A stretch of 64,000 nucleotides of DNA, taken from contig JAJDDF010000010.1 in assembly GCA_029260455.1 (NCBI GenBank), positions 1 to 64,000 on the forward strand, written 5' to 3'. Below, in pieces: positions 54,473 to 64,000 of this stretch. The stretch is from Phycisphaerales bacterium. GTDB lineage: Bacteria; Planctomycetota; Phycisphaerae; Phycisphaerales; UBA1924. A program made the position numbers and the translations under genes. Under the pieces are notes generated by a model. It worked only from the letters and a program-made list of their open reading frames with translations. It searched no databases and had not been told where the DNA came from. Each line of letters opens with the position of its first letter. Within the stretch, counting starts at the first letter, position 1.

Positions 54473-54812
54473 CGCTGCTCCTTCTCCTGCCTGAGCGTTC
54501 GTCAGACAGGTGAACCCCCGTCTCTCTCCAAGAGACACTATTGGGCCCAATACTCCCCATTCATCGGTTCAATCGGGTTCCGCGAACACACGCGTTGCCC
54601 GATCCACCGTCAGATGTGCGCGATTATAGGCCCTCGCGCCCGACTTCCCTACCGGCTGCGAAAACCATGCCGATTGAAACGCCTGGCGGGACAACCCCTG
54701 CGCCACCTGCATCAACGCATGTCGGCGGCGATTTGTTCCCATGCACCATATTTCGGTGGCACGCCAGGGTGCAATCATCTGCCAGTGTGGCAGGACAGTG
54801 CGACCTCCATAC
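54473..54812. other. Intergenic region upstream of clpC
   Basis: 340 nt without a convincing gene. It includes the clpC ribosome binding site, an imperfect inverted repeat at 54486-54510, and a second small hairpin (GTCTCT-ctcca-AGAGAC, about 54520-54536). No CIRCE or CtsR-type operator is visible. The rest, toward the repeat-protein gene, shows nothing recognisable. Confidence 0.5.
54486..54510. promoter_or_regulatory. Imperfect inverted repeat in the clpC leader
   Basis: CCTGCCTGA (54486-54494) and TCAGACAGG (54502-54510) pair in 8 of 9 positions around a 7-nt loop, 14 nt before the clpC ATG. It could be an operator or an RNA hairpin next to the ribosome binding site. Confidence 0.45.
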
Positions 54813-55343
54813 TCACTCCGATTCATCAATCGGATCCCATATGCCCTGCTCGTTTTCAAGCAACTGTTCTTGAACCTCGGGCTCGTACAGGATTGCAGCA
54901 AATTGCTCGATTGCCTTTTCTCGTGCAGACTCGCCGAAGCCGAGTTGAGCCATCACTCGAAGCCATCCTGCCAGAGCATCTGGGGAGGGAGCAAGCTCCA
55001 GACTCTTCTCAAATGCCTGTTGAGCGTCATTCAATCGGTCTGTGATATCGAGCCAATAGCCAAGGTCACATGCCGCTCGTGAATTGTGTGGGTCGTGTGC
55101 AAGTGCTTTACGAAAGCACTCATCCGGCTGAAGCTGCGAGTACATTTCATCAACTTCAATTCTTTGAATCAATTCACCAAACATCGTCCAGAGCATGGAT
55201 GACTCAGGAAACTGTCGAATCGCAGTCTGAATACCGTCAGCTGCCACCGTATTTTTTTCTTCATCGCCACACCAGTTATTCCAGACATAAACGATTGCTT
55301 CTGCTTCGGTTGAAAATTCCAAGACCCACCTCTCATTCTCCAC
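54813..55343 (-). CDS. Small tetratricopeptide-like protein
   Basis: 176 aa from a GTG at 55343. Two helix-pair repeats are visible (DECFRKALAHDPHNSRAACD, LNDAQQAFEKSLELAPSPDA), typical of TPR scaffolds for protein contacts. The open frame continues upstream to 55502, but that extension (KKKIYHRGAEDTEKKEPWVE and earlier) is a translated dispersed repeat and the overlap with the ABC gene. I therefore place the start after the repeat; its exact position is uncertain and no strong ribosome binding site is present. Confidence 0.6.
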   Translation of the reverse strand: MENERWVLEFSTEAEAIVYVWNNWCGDEEKNTVAADGIQTAIRQFPESSMLWTMFGELIQRIEVDEMYSQLQPDECFRKALAHDPHNSRAACDLGYWLDITDRLNDAQQAFEKSLELAPSPDALAGWLRVMAQLGFGESAREKAIEQFAAILYEPEVQEQLLENEQGIWDPIDESE

Positions 55344-55347
55344 CCAA

Positions 55348-55428
55348 GGTTCTTTCTTCTCTGTGTCCTCTGCGCCTCTGTGGTAAATCTTCTTCTTCGA
55401 GACAAAACCCCCGCGCTCGCACTTGGAA

Positions 55429-55434
<6 letters not shown>
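55348..55434. repeat. Dispersed repeat module at the ABC/TPR gene junction
   Basis: Two modules are recognisable: 55348-55398 (TTCTTTCTTCTCTGTGTCCT, CTGCGCCTCTGTGGTAAATC and so on) and 55406-55434 (ACCCCCGCGCTCGCACTTGG, AACTAGCCA). The same modules occur at 62545-62654 and 63430-63537. The second module supplies the TAG stop codon of the LolD-like gene (55431-55429). Confidence 0.8.
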
Positions 55435-56201
<767 letters not shown>

Positions 56202-56202
<1 letters not shown>

Positions 56203-57740
56203 TATTCAAATCGAAGTGCCTTGACCGGATCCATCCACGCCGCCCGCACCGCCGGGATTAGCGCCCCAAGCACTGCGCACACACCGCCCGCGATCATCAC
56301 GATCGCCGCTCGGGATGGCTCGACAACATTGGGAATCTCTGAGAAGTAGTACACCTCGGGATCCCAGATCACGAGCCCCATCGCGCGCCCGAGCCATTCA
56401 TGAATGGGGTTGATGTAGTGAACGATGGTCCATGCAAGGCCGCCACCGATCAGTGAACCGATCACACCAATCGCAAGTCCATAGCGCAGGAACAACCACG
56501 CGACACCCATGCGCGAGGCGCCAACAGCGCGCAAAATGCCTATATCCTTAGTCTTTTCACTCACCATTGACCAGAAGATCGCAAGGATCAACACCACCGC
56601 AACAAGCGAAATAATCACAAACAACACCAATACCAGTGCTGTTTCTTTTTTCACCGCGCTGATAAAGGTCTTCAAACCCGGCTTGTTTTCCCAGGTAAAA
56701 ATTGAAACCCGGTCAACGCTCGGCACACCATCGCTCGATCCCATATCCGGGTATCGCTGCGTCCACTGCTCATAGATGCGCCGAACTTCAACCTCTAGTG
56801 CATCAGGCGACACACCATTTGCCGCCTTGATAAGAATGTTCGTTGCCCGCGCTGGCTGCACTCCAACCGCCTTGGGCAGCACAGGCCTCGGCACACCATC
56901 CGGTCCGAGTTCGATCTGCCCCGGAATCCAATCCCGATCGGGAATGTCCTGCGCATCAAGTTGCAACATCTTCTGCAATTCACCGATCGGCATCATCACC
57001 TGATTCGCATCGATCTCATACAACCCGGTGCGAAACTCATTGGCGACAGTAAACTTTCTGCTGTCGGTGCCAACCACACCGCCCTTGCGGTTCATGGGCA
57101 GCACACTGATCGTCACTTCAAAACCAGGCAAAATTTGCCCGAGTCTCGATTCAATAAAACCTTCGCGGCGCCGGCGATAAAACCGTGATACTTCAATGCC
57201 CGTCACCACTGCGGGCTCGACCCCGCCGCGCACAACATCGGGCCAAGTCAGGGTCTTGCCGTGTTCTTCAAAGCCTTCGCGAATGGTCAGACGCCGATCC
57301 TCACGGTTCTTGTCCTTGGGAAGGGGTTCATCCAGATGCACCCAATACAACCGTTCGAAATACCCCGTGACTGCATCAAAACCATCAGGAACGATGCCGA
57401 TCACCTGCACCTGCCGCGATTCATCTGTTGGCAGGCTCATCAACCCGATTGCCTCAATCGTCGGCGTCGCGCGATCGATCGATGGATCAGCTTCAAGATC
57501 ATCAATCAGTTGTTCATAGTGCGCGATGCCAAAGATAGGCCACGCGACGGACACATCGCCCATCATCTGCTTGCCCGAGGCGAGCAGCATATTGAGGAAT
57601 CCGCCCATCACCGACCACACGATGAGCACCATCGCGACGCACAACATCACCGCGCCCGCAGAAAGCAGCGGCATGATCTTGCTGGTCAGATACCGTCGTG
57701 TGAGAAGGGCCTGATACACGCAACTGATGGTATCGGCCAA
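56202..57740 (-). CDS. ABC transporter permease, LolC/LolE-FtsX type
   Basis: 512 aa. One N-terminal helix (LLSAGAVMLCVAMVLIVWSV), a large periplasmic domain of about 320 residues, and three C-terminal helices (LVLFVIISLVAVVLILAIFW; LAIGVIGSLIGGGLAWTIVH; AAIVMIAGGVCAVLGALIPA) with KTKDIGILRAVGAS, the coupling loop, and RAAWMDPVKALRFE at the end. This is the LolC/E architecture. With the ATPase downstream it should form a lipoprotein-release or related exporter in the inner membrane, fitting the many lipoproteins in the window. LolC and LolE cannot be told apart. Confidence 0.87.
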
Positions 57741-57782
57741 GCGGCGCTTCGTTGCCCAGCCGCGCGGGCATACTATGGATGC

Positions 57783-58973
57783 GTGATTTCCACCGTTTCA
57801 CCAAACTCGCACCTCGCGACGCCGCTCGTCATCCCGACCAGCACTGGCGGCCTTGCGCTCGAGACCAACCTCATGCTCGCCCCGGTGGCTAAGCATTGCG
57901 ACCTCGCCTGGCGGATTACCTGTCGAGTTGCCTCGCGCGGCCCCGATGGCAAATCCAAAGGCCTTGGCCTTGCCTGCACCGATCTGCTCTCGCCGCATGG
58001 ACTGCTTCGCGGCACGGCGTGCTCACTCGATCTCGCTGCCACCAATGAGCAGGATTCGCCCGTCTGCATGCAGCTCTATGGAGGTGATGCGGACATGCTC
58101 GCCGAGGGTGCGCTCTGGGCGGTCAACCACGGCGCCGATGTCATCGATATCAATATGGGCTGCCCGGTTGACAAAGTCACCAAGAAAGATGGCGGCTCGA
58201 AGTTGTTATGCGATCCGCCGCGCACGCTTGCCATTGCGCAGCGCATTGCGCAGGCCGTCGAAAAAGCAACACGCGGGCGCGTGCCGGTGACCGCAAAGCT
58301 GCGCCTCGGCTGGGACAGTGCATCTATTGTTGCGCCGGACCTCGCTCGGGCGCTTGAGCGCGTGGGCATTGCCATGATCACGATTCATGGCAGAACGACC
58401 GAGCAATATTTCAAAGGCGATGTCGATCACGCGGGCATCGCCGATGTTGTGCAGGCGGTCGATGCGATTCCTGTGATTGGCAATGGCGATGTGACATCAC
58501 CCGAGGGTTGCATCGAGATGATGCAGCGCACCGGGTGCGCCGGCGTGATGATCGGGCGTGGCTCGTTCAGTTCACCCTGGATTTTCCGGCAGTGCTGGGC
58601 GAAGCAACTTCTTGAGTGGGGTGGGCGTCCCGCCCGCCTTCCTGCTCCCTCTCCCTCGGGGAGAGGGTGGCTCGCCGAAGGTGAGACGGGTGAGGGGCCT
58701 TCTCTTCTTCGTGCTCTCACCGACCCCGACCTCACCGAAAAACTCGCCCTCATCCGCCTTTATTTCGAAGGCATGATTGAATACCGCACCGAGCGCTACG
58801 CGCGCACGAATATCGCCCGGCGCATCAGTTGGCTCGGCAAAGCCCTCGGCCCATGCAAGCCCTTCAAGGAAGCGATTCGCACTGCAAAAACCGCCGACGA
58901 TGTGCGCACCGCGATCGATGCGTTTGAGGGGGGTGGGCTGAGGATGTACGCGCGAGAATCAGTGGTTGGTTAA
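57783..58973 (+). CDS. tRNA-dihydrouridine synthase with an in-frame repeat insertion
   Basis: 396 aa. FMN-dependent reduction of uridines in tRNA. Diagnostic blocks: LETNLMLAPVAKHCDLAWRI, VCMQLYGGDADMLAEGALWA, VIDINMGCPVDKVTKKDGGS (with the catalytic Cys), MITIHGRTTEQYFKGDVDHA and IPVIGNGDVTSPEGCIEMMQ. At residues about 278-310 a stretch rich in Gly, Pro, Arg and Glu (GGRPARLPAPSPSGRGWLAE) is encoded by a palindromic repeat and interrupts the family pattern without breaking the frame. The GTG at 57783 was chosen because the upstream frame lies in the permease gene. DusA, B and C cannot be separated with confidence. Confidence 0.9.
   Translation: MISTVSPNSHLATPLVIPTSTGGLALETNLMLAPVAKHCDLAWRITCRVASRGPDGKSKGLGLACTDLLSPHGLLRGTACSLDLAATNEQDSPVCMQLYGGDADMLAEGALWAVNHGADVIDINMGCPVDKVTKKDGGSKLLCDPPRTLAIAQRIAQAVEKATRGRVPVTAKLRLGWDSASIVAPDLARALERVGIAMITIHGRTTEQYFKGDVDHAGIADVVQAVDAIPVIGNGDVTSPEGCIEMMQRTGCAGVMIGRGSFSSPWIFRQCWAKQLLEWGGRPARLPAPSPSGRGWLAEGETGEGPSLLRALTDPDLTEKLALIRLYFEGMIEYRTERYARTNIARRISWLGKALGPCKPFKEAIRTAKTADDVRTAIDAFEGGGLRMYARESVVG
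58616..58713. repeat. Composite palindromic repeat inserted in the dihydrouridine synthase gene
   Basis: The first part (58616-58640) is a variant of the GGTGGGCGTCTCGCCCGCC element found elsewhere in the window. The second (about 58647-58713) contains CCCTCTCC-ctcgg-GGAGAGGG and GGTGAGACGGGTGAGGGG, a common genomic repeat type. The insertion length keeps the reading frame. Confidence 0.75.
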
Positions 58974-58984
58974 ACAGTGAAAAA

Positions 58985-60718
<1,734 letters not shown>

Positions 60719-60848
60719 ATGTATTGTCTCCTGAAGCAGATGCTGCCCCGGTAGTGTAAAGACCCCTCAAATCTTCGCTGAAGTCACCTCCTCGCACGCT
60801 GCGTCACCCCAAATCACGCCCTACCCTCATAAGACCGATGATCTGACC

Positions 60849-62519
60849 ATGCGTTCAACCCTCGACCATCCCGATGCTGCCATTTCCTCACCCACGACCG
60901 GGGGCGATCCCTTGCCACATTCTGCGCCCCCCATCAACCCGGATCCCTGCGTGCTCGTCATCTTCGGGGCCTCGGGCGATCTTGCCTCGCGCAAGCTCAT
61001 CCCCGCGCTGTGCGAGCTCGATGCCCAGGGCAAACTCCCGGATGCCTTCTGCGTGCTGGGCGTGTCGCGCACCAAGATGACCGACGAGGCATTTCGTGCG
61101 CACATCGAACCATCGGTCCACAAACACGCCCAAGGTCTTGCGCCGGACACGTGGAAACGTTTCGCCCATCGCCTGCACTACCACGCCGCCGACCCCACCA
61201 CGCCGAACATCTATCCCGCACTCACCAAGCGCCTGCGCGAGCTTGGCACGCAGTTCAAAATCACCAAACCATCTTCGAGCAATGACGCCGACAGCCAGGC
61301 CAACCTGCCCAATATCCTCTTCTATCTCTCCGTCGCGCCTCAGCTTGTCGTGCCCATTGTCGATCAGATCGGTGCTGCGGGTCTCATCTTCGAAGGCAAG
61401 CGCTGGTGCGCAGTTGATCCGGACGCCATGCCCTGGCAGCGCATCATTGTCGAAAAACCAATCGGACACGATCTCGGCTCTGCTATTGAATTGCACCGCG
61501 CCATTGGCCGAGTCTTTGATGAAGAAGCGATCTATCGCATCGATCACTATCTGGGCAAGGAACTCGTTCAGAACATTCTTGTCATGCGCTTTGCCAACGC
61601 CATCTTCGAACCCACGTGGAACTCCAAGTACATCGATCACATTCAGGTGACGGCAGCCGAATCCGTCGGCGTGGGCCGCCGCGCAGGTAACTTCTACGAC
61701 CACATCGGTGCCACCCGCGACATGCTGCAAAGCCACCTGCTGCAAGTCATGGCACTCATTGGTATGGAACCGCCCAGTGAATACACCGCGAGCGCCATTT
61801 GCGCCGAAAAAATCAAGCTCATGGAAGCCGTTCGCCCCATTTCGCGTGAACGCCAGGATGCACAGGTTGCCCTTGGACGCTACGGCAAATCCGGCAACGC
61901 CAACGATGAAGACGGCGGGCTCGCCTACCTCGAACTGGAAGGTGTCAAACCCGAGCGCAACGCGGAGACCTTCAGCGCCATGCGCCTCAATATCGACAAC
62001 TGGCGCTGGTCGGGTGTGCCCTTCTACATTCGTTCCGGCAAGAAGCTTGCGCGCAAACTCACCGAAGTTTTCATCCAGTTCAAACGCCCGCCCATCGATC
62101 TCTTTCGCCACGCCGATCAGATCATCACGGAAGGCGCGCGCCCCGCGAACCATCTCATCATCAATATCGCGCCGGGAGAAGGCGTGGGTCTGAGCTTTGA
62201 AGCCAAAGTACCGGGCTCAACATTCCGCATGGGCTCAGTCTCAGCAGACCTTGACTATCAGGAGGTTTTCGACGCCCAACCATCCGAAGCCTACGGACAA
62301 CTTCTGCTCGATGCGATGCGCGGCGACAAGACCCTCTTCAAACATCGCGATGAAGTCGAAAACATGTGGCGCATCGTGCAACCCGTGCTCGGTTCTGCGG
62401 AACTCAACGCGCGCATGGAAACCTATGACCCCGGCACATGGGGCCCCAGCACCGCCGACGCACTGATCGCCGCCGACGGCAGACAGTGGCACAACCCGAC
62501 GGGGGGAAGTGTGCGGTAA
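60849..62519 (+). CDS. zwf: Glucose-6-phosphate 1-dehydrogenase
   Basis: 556 aa, longer than the usual 490. It makes 6-phosphogluconolactone and NADPH. LVIFGASGDLASRKLIPALC is the NADP-binding loop and AIYRIDHYLGKELVQNI the active-site signature. SKYIDHIQVTAAESVGVGRR and the C-terminal region are intact. The extra N-terminal 30 residues are polar and not conserved. pgl, the next enzyme of the oxidative pentose phosphate pathway, begins about 1 kb downstream. Confidence 0.96.
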   Translation: MRSTLDHPDAAISSPTTGGDPLPHSAPPINPDPCVLVIFGASGDLASRKLIPALCELDAQGKLPDAFCVLGVSRTKMTDEAFRAHIEPSVHKHAQGLAPDTWKRFAHRLHYHAADPTTPNIYPALTKRLRELGTQFKITKPSSSNDADSQANLPNILFYLSVAPQLVVPIVDQIGAAGLIFEGKRWCAVDPDAMPWQRIIVEKPIGHDLGSAIELHRAIGRVFDEEAIYRIDHYLGKELVQNILVMRFANAIFEPTWNSKYIDHIQVTAAESVGVGRRAGNFYDHIGATRDMLQSHLLQVMALIGMEPPSEYTASAICAEKIKLMEAVRPISRERQDAQVALGRYGKSGNANDEDGGLAYLELEGVKPERNAETFSAMRLNIDNWRWSGVPFYIRSGKKLARKLTEVFIQFKRPPIDLFRHADQIITEGARPANHLIINIAPGEGVGLSFEAKVPGSTFRMGSVSADLDYQEVFDAQPSEAYGQLLLDAMRGDKTLFKHRDEVENMWRIVQPVLGSAELNARMETYDPGTWGPSTADALIAADGRQWHNPTGGSVR

Positions 62520-62522
62520 GTA

Positions 62523-62654
62523 GGGTGGGCGTCTCGCCCGCCAAGAAGAAGATTCACCGCAGAGGCGCAGAGGACACAGAGAAGAAAATAGCTTTGGTGA
62601 AGAAGAGAGAATTGGCTAGCCCCAAGCGCGAGCGCGGGGGTTCTTTTTCTTGGT
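62523..62654. repeat. Dispersed repeat, left copy flanking the zinc-ribbon gene
   Basis: It begins with GGGTGGGCGTCTCGCCCGCC (62523-62542) and continues with a unit of about 110 nt: CACCGCAGAGGCGCAGAGGA, CACAGAG, GCTTTGGTGAAGAAGAGAGA, ATTGGCTAGCCCCAAGCGCG, AGCGCGGGGGTT. The same unit in inverted direction is at 63430-63537. Confidence 0.85.
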
Positions 62655-62720
62655 GGCACAGGTCTCCGACCTGTGTTCCTGCTTCTTCTCTGGGTGCCGT
62701 GGTCTGAGTGAAACGAAGGC
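62652..62720. repeat. Second repeat type with hairpins next to the left copy
   Basis: GGCACAGGTCTCCGACCTGT is a near-perfect palindrome, followed by CGTGGTCTGAGTGAAACGAA GGCCACG, another hairpin. These read like further dispersed intergenic elements; no second copy of either is seen in this window. Confidence 0.5.
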
Positions 62721-62781
62721 CACGTATTACTCTCGCATTACAACACCGAAGTTGGTAGCCTTCATGTAAGAGGAGGCTACC

Positions 62782-63339
62782 TTGGCAACCCGTCCGTGCA
62801 AGTTTTGTACGAACCCTGTGGCATCAAACACAAAGACTTGCCCCAAATGTGGTGGAAGGAAGCCCTATCCGACCTCGCAAGCTAGCACAGGGATGCACAT
62901 CTTCTCGGCAATCCTCGTTCTGGGCTTATTCAGCCTGTGCTTGTTCCCGTTGAACAGTGGCAGCAAATCGACAAAATCACAACCTAGTCGTACTGCTCCC
63001 AAGTCCAGTTCAGTCAATAGAGAACCTCGCAGGGTAACACCCACCGTCGGTTCGGTCGGCCGCATCATTCCCGGCGACATGGATGTGTTGCTGGTTGGTG
63101 TTGATCGAGCTTCGCACGATGCCCTGTGGAAATCGCTGAATGCAGATGATTCCATTGGTGTCATCGAGCTGGTGATGCAAGGCAATGTCATTTCGGTGAA
63201 GCGTGCCACAGCTTGCAGAGTAATTCACATCAATTCTGCGTGGGGCGGACTTCTTGAAGTTCGCCTACTCGATGGAGAAAATGCACTACAAACTGTAATT
63301 GTCAACGTTCAACTTGTTCAGGTCGACAAGAGCCCTTAG
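62782..63339 (+). CDS. Zinc-ribbon membrane-anchored protein of unknown function
   Basis: 185 aa from a TTG start at 62782, which has a near-ideal AGGAGG site at 5 nt. The N-terminus RPCKFCTNPVASNTKTCPKC is a CxxC...CxxC zinc ribbon; a membrane helix (HIFSAILVLGLFSLCLFPLN, about residues 40-58) and a Ser/Lys-rich linker follow. The C-terminal domain (about residues 90-185) is beta-rich (VGRIIPGDMDVLLVGVDRAS, VIVNVQLVQVDKS) and not recognised. The base composition is visibly lower in GC than zwf and pgl, and two inverted repeats flank it, so it may be a late insertion between them. Confidence 0.75.
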   Translation: MATRPCKFCTNPVASNTKTCPKCGGRKPYPTSQASTGMHIFSAILVLGLFSLCLFPLNSGSKSTKSQPSRTAPKSSSVNREPRRVTPTVGSVGRIIPGDMDVLLVGVDRASHDALWKSLNADDSIGVIELVMQGNVISVKRATACRVIHINSAWGGLLEVRLLDGENALQTVIVNVQLVQVDKSP

Positions 63340-63410
63340 CCAGACGAAAACATGGTATTCCTCATCCTGACGCACCGGAACCCGCTATATCACGGCACCC
63401 GAGCAAAGAA

Positions 63411-63537
63411 GGCGGGCGAGACGCCCACCCCACCAAGAAACCCCCGCGCTCGCGCTTGGGGCTAGCCAATTCTCTCTTTCTTCACCAAAGTTCTTTCTTC
63501 TCTGTGCCCTCTGTGTCTCTGTGGTAAAAATTCTTCT
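63411..63537. repeat. Dispersed repeat, right copy (inverted) flanking the zinc-ribbon gene
   Basis: GGCGGGCGAGACGCCCACCC (from 63411) is followed by a unit that is the reverse complement of 62545-62654 with few mismatches (ACCCCCGCGCTCGCGCTTGG, GGCTAGCCAATTCTCTC, CTCTGTGTCTCTGTGGTAAA). Module order differs from the left copy, showing rearrangement. Confidence 0.85.
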
Positions 63538-63553
63538 CCCCTACACTCTCTCC

Positions 63554-64000
63554 ATGACTTCCCCCGCCCCAACGCCCGACGACTCGACCATTGGCTTTGA
63601 TCTTGAATCAACGCCCACCGCTCCGGTGCTGCCCGGCGAAGTGGTCATGCGTCCAGCGCGCGAGGATGTTTTCGATGCGCTCGCTGCGGACCTGCTCATT
63701 CACGCGCACAACTGCGTGCGCACCTTTGGTGATGTCCACCTCGCGCTTTCGGGCGGATCAACACCGCTGCCGTTTTATCAGCACCTGATGATCGATCCGC
63801 GCTATCGCGATTTTCCCTGGCGGCGGACGCACATCTGGCTTGTTGATGAACGCCGCGTGCCCATTGATGATGATCGTTCTAACACGAAAAACATCGCGGC
63901 CTATCTCGACCCCGCACACTCAGACATTCCAAAGAACAACTTTCATGTCTTCGACTGGTGCGCCGATGGCATTGAAGCCCGGTATACGCATGATCTTCAG
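63554..64000 (+). CDS. pgl: 6-phosphogluconolactonase, 3' end beyond the window
   Basis: First 149 codons; the frame is open to the window end. The ATG at 63554 begins a polar segment, followed by a DevB/SOL-type core: VHLALSGGSTPLPFYQHLM near residue 66 and HIWLVDERRVPIDDDRSNTK near residue 93, both diagnostic. It hydrolyses 6-phosphogluconolactone, the product of zwf, and so belongs to the oxidative pentose phosphate pathway. Confidence 0.9.
   Translation, partial: MTSPAPTPDDSTIGFDLESTPTAPVLPGEVVMRPAREDVFDALAADLLIHAHNCVRTFGDVHLALSGGSTPLPFYQHLMIDPRYRDFPWRRTHIWLVDERRVPIDDDRSNTKNIAAYLDPAHSDIPKNNFHVFDWCADGIEARYTHDLQ

Noticed and set aside
54541-54873. Plus-strand open frame upstream of clpC
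   Set aside because: It overlaps the repeat-protein gene on the other strand, is Pro/Ser-rich and has no ribosome binding site.
60888-62153. Long open frame antisense to zwf
   Set aside because: It lies wholly inside a clearly identified gene, its residues do not form a recognisable protein, and such antisense frames are expected in GC-rich DNA.

Overview
The window is GC-rich chromosomal DNA that most resembles a planctomycete, probably of the Phycisphaerae type. The signs are two type II pseudopilins with DGH-containing C-termini, a protein fusing tetratricopeptide-like repeats to two RNA polymerase alpha C-terminal domains, a zinc ribbon of the C-x2-CGYDL type on a membrane transporter, a bactofilin, a TgpA/DUF58 pair, DUF1573 and DUF4097 proteins, and many lipoproteins. 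The assignment is by gene content only. I see no phage, plasmid, CRISPR or classical insertion sequence.

Left part (1-9900): a gene start cut by the window edge, a pseudopilin, an isolated ATP synthase gamma gene, two divergent metallo-beta-lactamase-fold hydrolases, a bactofilin divergent from a secreted S10 carboxypeptidase, a TraB-type protein, an A-type iron-sulfur carrier, a PAS-LuxR regulator and a DUF4870 membrane protein. Next (9900-22990): a TAT-exported ankyrin-like protein, thiC under a TPP riboswitch, a DinB protein overlapping a secreted esterase, a methyltransferase, a DUF4097 lipoprotein, and a minus-strand run scpB - lipoprotein - DUF58 - TgpA transglutaminase - PilZ.

Middle (23200-37350): a MATE transporter with a zinc-ribbon tail, a methyltransferase, the repeat/alpha-CTD protein, a minus-strand cluster of a Cys-rich secreted peptide, an unknown anchored protein and a pseudopilin, then SpoIID, a lipoprotein, a LOG-family protein and a very large AsmA-like protein. 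At 37453-37840 lies the most striking feature: a tRNA-Arg(CCT) gene interrupted after the third anticodon base by a 314-nt group I intron, with a recognisable P1 (U.G at the splice site), P, Q, R and S core elements and a terminal G.

Right part (38000-64000): DUF1573, HU, class I fructose-bisphosphate aldolase, riboflavin synthase, a PQQ-like beta-propeller lipoprotein overlapping purH, an HNH protein, a second DUF4097 lipoprotein, an old yellow enzyme homologue, pdxH, dnaB, OsmC, clpC, a LolCD-type ABC exporter, a dihydrouridine synthase, a POT peptide transporter, and the oxidative pentose phosphate genes zwf and pgl (pgl is cut by the window end). Short dispersed palindromic repeats are common here. 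One is inserted in frame in the dihydrouridine synthase, one supplies the stop codon of the LolD-like gene, and two inverted copies flank a zinc-ribbon gene lying between zwf and pgl. Most genes are housekeeping or envelope functions arranged in short operons.
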